Source: Nonomuraea sp. SBT364 (lineage in GTDB: Bacteria > Actinomycetota > Actinomycetes > Streptosporangiales > Streptosporangiaceae). From it: DNA of 50,679 bases. This document shows, in pieces, positions 15,547 to 23,137 of the stretch. Numbering within the stretch: the stretch's first letter is position 1; every line of letters begins with the position of its first letter. Under the pieces are notes generated by a model that ran no database searches, was not told where the DNA came from, and saw nothing but the letters and a program-made list of their open reading frames with translations. Made by a program: the position numbers and the translations under genes. The stretch lies in contig NZ_LAVL01000053.1 of the NCBI RefSeq assembly GCF_001083785.1, positions 1 to 50,679 of the forward strand, given 5' to 3'.

Positions 15547-17958
15547 ATGCCCCCCACCCGTCCACGCCGCCGCATCGCGGCGGCACTGAAGCCTGTGCTG
15601 AACCCTGTGCTGCCGCCTGTGCTGATGGCCGTGCTCGCGGCCTCCCTGCTCGCGCCACCCCCCGTCCAAGCGGCCGCCGCGCCGGTCAACCTCGCGCTCG
15701 CCGGCGCCGCCACCGCGTCCAGCGTCGAACTCGACCGGGCGGACTTCGTGGCCGCGCACGTCAACGACGGCGACACCGCCACCCGCTGGTCGTCGAAGTA
15801 CCAGGACGACAACTGGGTCCAAATCAAGCTGGCCCAGCCGGCCGCCGTCGACCACGTGAAGCTGACCTGGCCCAACGCCTGCGCCCGCGACTTCGTCCTG
15901 CAGACCTCCACGGACGGCTCCTCCTGGACGGACGCCGCCTCGGTGCGGCGCGACACCTGCCCGAGGACCGACGTGATCGAGGTGCGCGCCGGGGAGCCCG
16001 TCTCGTACGTGCGCATGCAGGGGCGTCAGCGCTGGTCGTCCTTCGGTTACTCGATCTCCGAGTTCGAGATCTGGGACGCGCCGCCCGCGCCGCCCGCCCC
16101 CACGCTCGGCCTGCTCCCCAAGCCGGTGTCCGTCGAGGAGACCGGCGGCGAGCCGTTCACGCTGCACCGGAACACCCGCGTGCTCGCCTCCGGCGCCGGA
16201 GCCCAGGCGCCCGCCGGCTACCTGGCCCGCGCGCTGCGCCCGGCCACCGGCTTCGGCCTGCCCGTCGTCCGCAACGGGCGCGGCCCCGCCCCGATCGTCG
16301 TCGAGGTCGGCGACGGCAAGGGCCCGCGCGGCCACGAGGCCGAGGGCTACACGCTCGCCGTCACGCCCCGGCAGGTCACCCTGCGGGCCGGGACCGCGGC
16401 CGGCGCGCTCAACGGCGTGCAGACGCTGCGCCAGCTCCTGCCGCAGTGGATCGAGTCGGACACCCCGGTCGCGACCGCGTGGACGATCCCGGCGGTGACG
16501 ATCACCGACTACCCGAGGTTCGCGCACCGGGGCATGATGCTCGACGTCGCCCGCAGCTTCTACCCGGTGAGCGAGGTCAAGACCTACATCGACGCCGCCG
16601 CCCAGTTCAAGGTCAACCGGCTGCACCTGCACCTGACCGACGACCAGGGCTGGCGGATCGCGATCGACGACCCGGCGGACAACCCGTCCGGCATCGACTA
16701 CGGCCTGCTCACCGAGGTCAGCGGCGCCACCGCGATGACCGACCGGGGGACCGAGCCGGGCATCACCGGCTACTACACCAAGGCCGACTACACCGAGATC
16801 GTCCGCTACGCGGGGCAGAACGGCATGACCGTCGTCCCGGAGATCGACATGCCGGGCCACACGAACGCCGCCCTGCACTCCATCCCGCAGCTCAACACGC
16901 CGGGCGCGCGGCCCAGGCTCCAGCCGGGGCAGACCACCGTCCCGCACAACGGCACGGGCGCCGTCGGCTACTCCAGCTTCGACGCGGACAGCCCGGTCAC
17001 GTACGAGTTCGTCAAGCACGTACTCACCGAGATCGCCGAGCTGACCCCCGGCCCGTACCTGCACATCGGCGGCGACGAGGCGCACGTCACCAGCCACGCC
17101 GACTACACGAGGATGGTCGACGCGTTCACCCGGGAGGTCGCGGCGCTGGGCAAGACCGTCGTCGGCTGGAACGAGTACGCCGGCACCGCGCTGCCCCAGG
17201 ACAAGGCCGTCGTCCAGTTCTGGAACGGCAACCGCCAGGCCGTGGCGAACGCGGTGAACGACCGGGGCGCCAAGGCGATCCTGTCCCCGGCCCCGCACAC
17301 GTACGTGCCGCAGAAGCAGGACCCGCGCCAGCCGCAGGGCGGCACCTGGGCGTGCGGCGGCGCGTGCGGCCTGGACCGGCACTACAACTGGGACCCGGGC
17401 ACGTACATCCCCGGCATCCAGGAGAGCAGTGTGCTCGGGGTGGAGTCGGCGCTGTGGGGCGAGTTCATCCGCCGGATCGGCCAGGCGCAGTACTACAGCT
17501 TCCCCCGGCTGATCGCCACCGCCGAGGTGGGCTGGACGCCGCAGGCGCAGCGTGACTACACCGACTTCCGCACCCGCCTGTCCGAGGCCGGCGGCCGGCT
17601 CACCGTCCAGGGGACGAACTTCTTCCCAGCGGCCGACGTGTCCTGGCGGATGAAGGCGCTGGCCCAGCCCGTGACGGTCGCCGCAGGGCAGCCGTCCGGC
17701 GCCACCTGGACCGTCACCGCCCCCGGCCGCGCCGCAGCGGACCTGGAGGCGAGCGTCGTCTGGAGCGACGGGCAGCGGGAGGACGTCACGCTGACCACCA
17801 CCCGCGAAGGGAGCATTCCCGACATGCGGATCAACGCCGCGTTCACCGCGACGTCGCTCCGTGCCTTCGACCAGGCCGGAACCCACACGGGCACGCTCTC
17901 GGTCCGGGTGCCCGGTGAGGCGCCGGTCGAGGGACGGGTGACGGTGACCGTCCGCTGA
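15547..17958 (+). CDS. Secreted GH20 beta-N-acetylhexosaminidase with F5/8 type C (CBM32-like) domain
   Basis: Releases terminal GlcNAc/GalNAc from glycans outside the cell. The 803-residue protein has a signal peptide (~1-42), an F5/8 type C carbohydrate-binding domain (~47-178), the GH20 N-terminal alpha/beta domain (~183-312), the GH20 barrel (~316-660) and a C-terminal beta domain. Active-site residues are D510-E511 in HIGGDEAHV; LHLTDDQGWRIAI and VPEIDMPGHTNA also match the family. ATG 15547 is set by AAAGGAG four bases upstream. Divergent from ROK copy 2. The hydrophobic core of the signal peptide contains four tandem 12-base units. Confidence 0.95.
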   Translation: MPPTRPRRRIAAALKPVLNPVLPPVLMAVLAASLLAPPPVQAAAAPVNLALAGAATASSVELDRADFVAAHVNDGDTATRWSSKYQDDNWVQIKLAQPAAVDHVKLTWPNACARDFVLQTSTDGSSWTDAASVRRDTCPRTDVIEVRAGEPVSYVRMQGRQRWSSFGYSISEFEIWDAPPAPPAPTLGLLPKPVSVEETGGEPFTLHRNTRVLASGAGAQAPAGYLARALRPATGFGLPVVRNGRGPAPIVVEVGDGKGPRGHEAEGYTLAVTPRQVTLRAGTAAGALNGVQTLRQLLPQWIESDTPVATAWTIPAVTITDYPRFAHRGMMLDVARSFYPVSEVKTYIDAAAQFKVNRLHLHLTDDQGWRIAIDDPADNPSGIDYGLLTEVSGATAMTDRGTEPGITGYYTKADYTEIVRYAGQNGMTVVPEIDMPGHTNAALHSIPQLNTPGARPRLQPGQTTVPHNGTGAVGYSSFDADSPVTYEFVKHVLTEIAELTPGPYLHIGGDEAHVTSHADYTRMVDAFTREVAALGKTVVGWNEYAGTALPQDKAVVQFWNGNRQAVANAVNDRGAKAILSPAPHTYVPQKQDPRQPQGGTWACGGACGLDRHYNWDPGTYIPGIQESSVLGVESALWGEFIRRIGQAQYYSFPRLIATAEVGWTPQAQRDYTDFRTRLSEAGGRLTVQGTNFFPAADVSWRMKALAQPVTVAAGQPSGATWTVTAPGRAAADLEASVVWSDGQREDVTLTTTREGSIPDMRINAAFTATSLRAFDQAGTHTGTLSVRVPGEAPVEGRVTVTVR
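15589..15636 (+). repeat. Four imperfect 12-bp tandem units in the hexosaminidase signal sequence
   Basis: AAGCCTGTGCTG, AACCCTGTGCTG, CCGCCTGTGCTG and ATGGCCGTGCTC follow each other and encode (K/N/P/M)-(P/A)-V-L repeats in the signal peptide core. Confidence 0.85.
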
Positions 17959-18051
17959 CCATCCCGGGGGCCCGTCGCCGGGCCCCTCGGAGCAGTGCAT
18001 ATGACCGTCTACGCTGGCAGTTGTGATGCTCCGATACTTCACTCTGGATCG

Positions 18052-19515
18052 ATGATGGCAACGCCGAAACAGACGGTGCCCGAAAGGCCGGTCTTCGACT
18101 ACGCACCGGCGCCCGAGTCGCGCGACATCGTCGATCTCAAGTCCTCCTACGGGCTGTTCATCGACGGCGAGTTCGTGGACGGCTCCGGGCCGTCCTTCAA
18201 GACGGTCAACCCGGCGACGGAGGAGAAGCTGGCGGAGGTCGCCACGGCCTCCGCCGACGACGTGGACCGCGCGGTGCGGGCCGCGCGCAAGGCGTTCGAC
18301 GGCTGGAGCGCGCTGCCCGGCTCCGAGCGCGCCAAATACCTGTTCCGCATCGCCCGCATCATCCAGGAGCGCGCCAGGGAGCTGGCCGTGCTGGAGTCGC
18401 TCGACAACGGCAAGCCGATCCGTGAGTCGCGCGACGTGGACCTGCCGCTGGTGGCGGCGCACTTCTTCTACTACGCGGGCTGGGCCGACAAGCTCGGCCA
18501 CGCCGGGTTCGGCGCCGACCCCCGGCCGCTGGGCGTGGCCGGCCAGGTCATCCCGTGGAACTTCCCGCTGCTCATGCTCGCCTGGAAGATCGCGCCCGCG
18601 CTGGCGTGCGGCAACACGGTGGTGCTCAAGCCGGCCGAGACGACGCCGCTGACCGCGCTGCTGTTCGCGGAGATCTGCCGGCAGGCCGAGCTGCCGCCCG
18701 GCGTGGTCAACATCGTCACCGGCGCGGGCGAGACCGGCTCCGCCGTCGTCTCCCACCCCGACGTCGCCAAGGTCGCCTTCACCGGCTCCACCGAGGTCGG
18801 CCGGATCATCGCCCGTTCCGTCGCCGGCACCGGCAAGAAGCTCACGCTGGAGCTGGGCGGCAAGGCCGCCAACATCGTGTTCGAGGACGCCGCGCTCGAC
18901 CAGGCCGTCGAGGGCGTCGTCAACGGCATCTTCTTCAACCAGGGCCACGTGTGCTGCGCCGGCTCCCGGCTGCTGGTGCAGGAGTCGATCCAGGACGAGC
19001 TGCTGACGGCGCTCAAGCGCAGGCTCGGCACGCTGCGGCTGGGCGACCCGCTCGACAAGAACACCGACATCGGCGCCATCAACTCCGCCGAGCAGCTCGC
19101 CAAGATCCGCCGGTTGTCCGACCTCGGGGAGTCCGAGGGCGCCGAGCGCTGGTCGCCCGCCTGCGAGCTGCCCGCCAAGGGTTACTGGTTCCCGCCGACG
19201 CTGTTCACCGGCGTCGCGCAGTCGCACCGGATCGCCCGCGAGGAGATCTTCGGCCCGGTCCTGTCCGTGCTCACCTTCCGCACCCCGGCCGAGGCCGTCG
19301 AGAAGGCCAACAACACTCCGTACGGCCTGTCCGCCGGCATCTGGACCGAGAAGGGGTCGCGCATCCTGTGGATGGCCGACCGGCTCCGGGCCGGAGTCGT
19401 CTGGGCCAACACCTTCAACCGGTTCGACCCGGCCTCGCCGTTCGGCGGCTACAAGGAGTCGGGCTACGGGCGCGAAGGCGGCCTGCTCGGGCTGGAGGCC
19501 TACCTTGACGTGTGA
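18052..19515 (+). CDS. NAD(P)-dependent aldehyde dehydrogenase
   Basis: Full-length ALDH of 487 residues. The catalytic cysteine is C301 in NQGHVCCAGSR, and the general-base glutamate is in LELGGKAANIVFED. IPWNFPLLMLAWKIAPAL and the GSTEVG nucleotide-binding motif are present. ATG 18052 (or 18055) was chosen because the family N-terminus begins here; the ribosome binding site is weak. It probably oxidises an aliphatic aldehyde; with deoC in the same window, acetaldehyde from deoxyribose breakdown is a good candidate. It is followed by a partial ALDH gene on the same strand. Confidence 0.93.
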   Translation: MMATPKQTVPERPVFDYAPAPESRDIVDLKSSYGLFIDGEFVDGSGPSFKTVNPATEEKLAEVATASADDVDRAVRAARKAFDGWSALPGSERAKYLFRIARIIQERARELAVLESLDNGKPIRESRDVDLPLVAAHFFYYAGWADKLGHAGFGADPRPLGVAGQVIPWNFPLLMLAWKIAPALACGNTVVLKPAETTPLTALLFAEICRQAELPPGVVNIVTGAGETGSAVVSHPDVAKVAFTGSTEVGRIIARSVAGTGKKLTLELGGKAANIVFEDAALDQAVEGVVNGIFFNQGHVCCAGSRLLVQESIQDELLTALKRRLGTLRLGDPLDKNTDIGAINSAEQLAKIRRLSDLGESEGAERWSPACELPAKGYWFPPTLFTGVAQSHRIAREEIFGPVLSVLTFRTPAEAVEKANNTPYGLSAGIWTEKGSRILWMADRLRAGVVWANTFNRFDPASPFGGYKESGYGREGGLLGLEAYLDV

Positions 19516-19702
19516 ACACCGGCGCCGCCGGCGCAGGGCCCGCCGCGCCCTGGCCACCCGCGGACACGCCTTCGCCCGCGCCGGGCGCCCCGTGCGCACC
19601 GGCTGGTACGCCCACCGCTGCGGCGTGAGCCGGTGCGGCCAGGTGTTCGTGCCGGTCGAGATGTCCCAGGAGATCATGTGGAGGGGGCGCGGCGATGAGT
19701 AG
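19505..19702 (+). CDS. Possible small Arg-rich protein between the ALDH genes
   Basis: A 65-codon frame begins with TTG inside the 3' end of the ALDH gene and stops 8 bases into the next gene (GATGAGTAG), an arrangement that would allow translational coupling. Third positions are nearly all G/C. The product is very basic, then has GWYAHRCGVSRCGQVF with a C-x4-C pair, and ends EIMWRGRGDE. I recognise no family and see no clear ribosome binding site. It could equally be a non-coding spacer with chance bias. Confidence 0.35.
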   Translation: MTCEHRRRRRRARRALATRGHAFARAGRPVRTGWYAHRCGVSRCGQVFVPVEMSQEIMWRGRGDE

Positions 19703-20540
19703 GTTGACCGTCCGCAAGACCTACAAGCTGTTCATCGGCGGGGCGTTCCCGCGCTCGGAGAGTGGGAGGTCCTATCCCGTGACCTCGCCCAAGGGCGACT
19801 TCCTCGCCAATGCCTCGCGCGCCTCCCGCAAGGACGCCAGGGACGCGGTGTCGGCCGCCCGCAAGGCGTTCCCCGGCTGGTCGGGGGCCACCGCCTACAA
19901 CCGGGGCCAGATCCTCTACCGGATCGCCGAGATGCTGGAGGGCCGCCGCGCCCAGTTCGCCGACGAGCTCGGCGGCGCCAGGAAGCCCGCGCTGGAGACG
20001 GTCGACGCCGCGGTCGACCGGCTCGTCTGGTACGCCGGCTGGTCCGACAAGATCAGCTCGGTGCACGGCACCGCCAACCCTGTCGCGGGCCCGTACTTCA
20101 ACCTGTCCTCACCGGAGCCCACCGGCGTGGTCGCGGTCGTGGCGCCGGCCGATCCGCTGCTCGGGCTGGTGTCGGTGGTCGCGCCGGTCATCGTCACCGG
20201 CAACACGTGCGTGGTCGTCGCCTCCGAGCCCGCCCCGCTGCCGGCGATCACGCTGGCCGAGGTGCTGGCCACGTCCGACCTGCCGGGCGGGGTGGTCAAC
20301 ATCCTCACCGGGCACCAGGCGGAGCTCGCGCCCTGGCTGGCGGCGCACATGGACGTCAACGGCCTGGACCTCACCGGCGTGGCCGACCCGGCGCTGGCGT
20401 TGCGCTGCGAGGAGGAGGCTGCCGCGAACCTCAAGCGCGTCCAGCGGCCCGTCACCGCTGACTGGCGCGCGGACCCGGGGCTGCGCCGGATGACCCGCTT
20501 CCTGGAGACCAAGACCGTCTGGCACCCGCTGGGGGTCTGA
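19695..20540 (+). CDS. Truncated ALDH-family protein lacking the catalytic domain
   Basis: A 281-residue product that matches the N-terminal, nucleotide-binding half of aldehyde dehydrogenases: YKLFIGGAFPRSESGRSY, then VVAVVAPADPLLGLVSVVAP where active enzymes have the PWNFP motif. It ends (TKTVWHPLGV) before the region that would hold the catalytic cysteine, so it cannot be an ordinary dehydrogenase. GC bias and start (GGAGGG upstream of ATG 19695) look healthy, so it is probably a maintained pseudoenzyme rather than decay. It may pair with the full-length ALDH upstream, for example as a structural partner; that is inference. Confidence 0.85.
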   Translation: MSRLTVRKTYKLFIGGAFPRSESGRSYPVTSPKGDFLANASRASRKDARDAVSAARKAFPGWSGATAYNRGQILYRIAEMLEGRRAQFADELGGARKPALETVDAAVDRLVWYAGWSDKISSVHGTANPVAGPYFNLSSPEPTGVVAVVAPADPLLGLVSVVAPVIVTGNTCVVVASEPAPLPAITLAEVLATSDLPGGVVNILTGHQAELAPWLAAHMDVNGLDLTGVADPALALRCEEEAAANLKRVQRPVTADWRADPGLRRMTRFLETKTVWHPLGV

Positions 20541-20558
20541 CGCCCGCGAGGGGCAGGT

Positions 20559-22049
20559 TCAGGAGAAGCCCGGGGGGCGGATCGGGGGGTGGGCCGCCTG
20601 GAGCTGGGCGGCGAGGCCGAGCAGGTGCGGCTCGCCGCCCGGCGGGGCGACGAGCTGGACTCCGATCGGCAGGCCGCTGGAGTGGGTGGCGACGGGCACC
20701 GTCATGGCGGGCCAGCCGCACATGTTCCACGGTCCGGTCGCGGGGGCGTAGCCGACGTTGGCCAGCAGGTTGCGGGCCAGGCCGCGCTCGCCCCAGCGGT
20801 CGGCGCGCGGCGGGATCGCGGCGAGGGTGGGCGTGATGAGGACGTCGGCGTCGCCGAACCACCGGTCCGCGCCGTAGCCGGCCCAGCGGTCGCGCCCCCG
20901 GCGGCCGTCCAGGCCCAGCCGGGCCAGCACCCGGCCGGCACGCGCGAGCGCCCGGGTACGCCTCTCCAATCGCGCCTCTCCCGCCGGCGGCGACCCGGCG
21001 GTCCCGGCCGGTGGCGTTCCGTCCGGCGAGGTGAGGGTGGTGACGGTGTCGGCGGCGCGGCAGAGCCAGGTGGCGATCGTGGCCGGGCCCAGCCAGGCGG
21101 GTAAGCGGCCGTCGCGTTCGACGATCGTGTGCCCGGCCACCCGGAGCGTCTCGGCGGCGCCGCGCACCGCCGCCCGGAACTCGCTGTCCATCGGCAGCCC
21201 GGCCGGCAGCGGCTGCGGCGCGTACGCCACCCGCAGGTCGAACGGCTCCGGGCTGTCGTGCGGCGGGGGCGGCTCCCACACGCCGTCGTCGCCCGCCCAC
21301 ACCGAGCGGAGCATCGGCCGGCGCGCCTCGATCCGCCGGCCGCTGCGCCACGCCTCGGCCAGCGACGGGTCCGCGGCGAGCACTGAGAGCATCAGCGCCA
21401 GGTCGGCGGCGTGCACGGCGATCGGGCCGTTCGCCGACAGGCCACGCCAGTCGTCCGTGGGCGGCGGTACGAGCCCGGCGCCCGGCTTGAGCGCCAGGAC
21501 GCCGCAGCACGCCGCCGGGATGCGCAGCGAGCCCATGCCGTCGTTGCCGAGCGCGATCGGCGCCATCACCGCCGCGACCGCCGCCGCGCTCCCGGACGAC
21601 GACCCGCCCGCCGTGCGGGACCGGTCCCAGGGGTTGCGGACGGTGCCGTACGGGCTGTCGCCGAAGGCGACCAGGGCGAGCTCGGGAAGGTTCGTCAGGC
21701 CGATCACCACCGCGCCGGCCGCGCGCAGCCGGGCCACGGTCTCGTGGTCCCGGGAGGCGGGGGCGTCGGCGGTCACGGCCGAGCCCAGGCGGGTCGCCTC
21801 GCCCGCGACCTCCAGGTTGTCCTTGACCGCCACGGGCACCCCGGCGAGCGGCAGCTCCGACAGGTCGCGCCGTTCCTGGACGGCCCGCGCCTCCTCCACC
21901 GCCTGCTCGCGCACCCGCCGGAACGCGCCCACACGGGGGTCGCGCTCGGCGATCACCTCGAAATGCTCCTCGATGACCGCGGTGGCCGCGACCTCGCCCT
22001 GTCGTACGGCCGCCGCGATCTCCATGGCGGATCTGCCTGCCCACAACAT
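20559..22049 (-). CDS. Amidase (amidase signature family)
   Basis: A 496-residue amidase signature enzyme hydrolysing a C-N amide bond. The Ser-cisSer-Lys triad is visible: Lys in PVAVKDNLEV, the serine loop in TAGGSSSGSAAAVA, and the nucleophile region GSLRIPAACCGVLALKP, where the family usually has GGSIRxPA (here GMGSLRIPA). GatA-specific context is absent (no gatC/gatB), so a metabolic amidase is more likely. ATG 22049 is the longest start and may be leaderless; ATG 22025 (MEIAAAV) is an alternative. Substrate unknown. Confidence 0.9.
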   Translation of the reverse strand: MLWAGRSAMEIAAAVRQGEVAATAVIEEHFEVIAERDPRVGAFRRVREQAVEEARAVQERRDLSELPLAGVPVAVKDNLEVAGEATRLGSAVTADAPASRDHETVARLRAAGAVVIGLTNLPELALVAFGDSPYGTVRNPWDRSRTAGGSSSGSAAAVAAVMAPIALGNDGMGSLRIPAACCGVLALKPGAGLVPPPTDDWRGLSANGPIAVHAADLALMLSVLAADPSLAEAWRSGRRIEARRPMLRSVWAGDDGVWEPPPPHDSPEPFDLRVAYAPQPLPAGLPMDSEFRAAVRGAAETLRVAGHTIVERDGRLPAWLGPATIATWLCRAADTVTTLTSPDGTPPAGTAGSPPAGEARLERRTRALARAGRVLARLGLDGRRGRDRWAGYGADRWFGDADVLITPTLAAIPPRADRWGERGLARNLLANVGYAPATGPWNMCGWPAMTVPVATHSSGLPIGVQLVAPPGGEPHLLGLAAQLQAAHPPIRPPGFS

Positions 22050-22069
22050 GTTCTAGAGTGTGGCGGTTT

Positions 22070-22237
22070 CTACTCTTCGTTGCGAGACTTCGGCTCCCTG
22101 CTCGCCTGTTTGAGAGCGAGCCGCAACGCGTACTCGATCTGCGCGTTGACGCTGCGGAGATCGTCGGCCGCCCACTTGGCGATCGCGTCGTACACGGCCG
22201 GGTCCAGGCGCAGCAGGAGCTTCTTGCGCTCAGGCAT
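22070..22237 (-). CDS. Ribbon-helix-helix (Arc/HicB-like) DNA-binding protein, 55 residues
   Basis: The frame starts ATG 22237, overlapping the SPFH stop by 8 bases, and runs 55 codons to TAG at 22070. The product begins MPERKKLLLRLDPAVYDAIA: a basic N-terminal beta strand (KKLLLRL) followed by two helices (DPAVYDAIAKWAADD; VNAQIEYALRLALKQ), the classic RHH layout. It would dimerise through the strand and place it in the major groove. The overlap implies co-translation with the SPFH protein. The nested dyad at 23093-23120, upstream of this operon, is the obvious candidate target for autoregulation. No toxin gene is beside it, so a toxin-antitoxin role is unlikely. Confidence 0.82.
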   Translation of the reverse strand: MPERKKLLLRLDPAVYDAIAKWAADDLRSVNAQIEYALRLALKQASREPKSRNEE

Positions 22238-23081
22238 ACAAGCTGCCGGCGTTCACCACCGGCTGTGTCGCCCGGTCGCCGCACAGCACGACCAGGAGGT
22301 TGGACACCATCTGCGCCTTGCGCTCCTCGTCGAGGTCGACGACCCCCTCGGAGGCGAGCCGGTCGAGCGCGAGCTGGACCATGCCGACCGCGCCCTCGAC
22401 GATCCGGGTGCGCGCCGCGACCACCTGACCGGCCTGCTGGCGGACCAGCATCGCCTGGGCGATCTCGGGGGCGTAGGCGAGGTGGGTGATGCGGGCCTCC
22501 AGCACCTCGATGCCGGCCAGCTCGGTGCGGTCGCGCAGCTCGGCGGTGAGCTCGGTGGCGACCTCCGCGCCGTCGCGCAGGCTGGTGCGCTCGGGCTCGT
22601 GCGAGTCGTACGGGTGGCTGGTGGCCAGGTGGCGCACGGCGGCCTCGGACTGGATGGCCACGTACTCCTCGTAGTCGTCGACGGCGAACACCGCCTTGGC
22701 CGTGTCGACGGCCCGGTAGACGACGACGGCGGCGATCTCCACCGGGTTGCCGTCGGCGTCGTTGACCTTGAGCTTGGTCGTCTCGAAGTTACGCACCCGC
22801 AGTGTGACCATGCGCTTGGTGGTGAACGGCAGCACCCACTGGAACCCCGCCTCCGACACCGACCCGACATAGCGCCCGAGGAACTGCACGACCCTGGACT
22901 CGTTCGGGTTGACCACCGTGAAACCGGTGGAGACGAGCACGGCCAGCACGGCCCAGGCGATGCCGGGCACCAGGACCGCCTCCGGGCCGTCCGGCAGCCG
23001 GACGACCGCCACGATGCCGCCGATCAGCAGCAGGGCGAGCAGCACCACGAAACCGTTGATGCGGAAAGCACGTCGTTCCAT
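22230..23081 (-). CDS. SPFH/band 7 (stomatin-like) membrane protein
   Basis: A 283-residue protein with two N-terminal hydrophobic segments (~10-27 and ~38-53), then an SPFH domain (TGFTVVNPNESRVVQFLGRY, VNDADGNPVEIAAVVVYRAV) and a C-terminal helical part rich in Ala/Gln/Arg (APEIAQAMLVRQQAGQVVAA), as in stomatin/prohibitin-like proteins. Family members oligomerise on the inner face of membranes and scaffold microdomains or proteases. ATG 23081 has AAGGGG upstream. It is coupled to a ribbon-helix-helix gene and divergent from a PLP enzyme, sharing a nested palindrome in the promoter region. Confidence 0.93.
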   Translation of the reverse strand: MERRAFRINGFVVLLALLLIGGIVAVVRLPDGPEAVLVPGIAWAVLAVLVSTGFTVVNPNESRVVQFLGRYVGSVSEAGFQWVLPFTTKRMVTLRVRNFETTKLKVNDADGNPVEIAAVVVYRAVDTAKAVFAVDDYEEYVAIQSEAAVRHLATSHPYDSHEPERTSLRDGAEVATELTAELRDRTELAGIEVLEARITHLAYAPEIAQAMLVRQQAGQVVAARTRIVEGAVGMVQLALDRLASEGVVDLDEERKAQMVSNLLVVLCGDRATQPVVNAGSLYA

Positions 23082-23092
23082 CGCGTCCCCTT

Positions 23093-23120
23093 GCTATCGA
23101 AGTGATATCACCACGATAGC
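23093..23120. promoter_or_regulatory. Nested 28-bp dyad, probable operator
   Basis: An inner perfect palindrome GTGATATCAC (23102-23111) is flanked, after two bases on each side, by outer arms GCTATCG (23093-23099) and CGATAGC (23114-23120). All share one centre at 23106/23107. This puts TATC/GATA boxes about 10 bases apart, one helical turn, an array typical of cooperative ribbon-helix-helix binding. It lies 12 bases upstream of the SPFH start and 18 upstream of the PLP gene start, covering both promoters. Confidence 0.75.
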
Positions 23121-23137
23121 TCATTTAGTCTCGTGCC

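Noticed and set aside
15424..19677. A 1,417-codon open frame on the minus strand across ROK copy 2, the hexosaminidase and the first ALDH
   Set aside because: It is a GC-bias shadow; the sense-strand proteins have clear domains and catalytic motifs, and the antisense product has none.
22070..22237. Antitoxin of a toxin-antitoxin pair
   Set aside because: The neighbouring coupled gene is an SPFH membrane protein, and no toxin-like small protein (HicA, RelE, VapC and similar) is adjacent.
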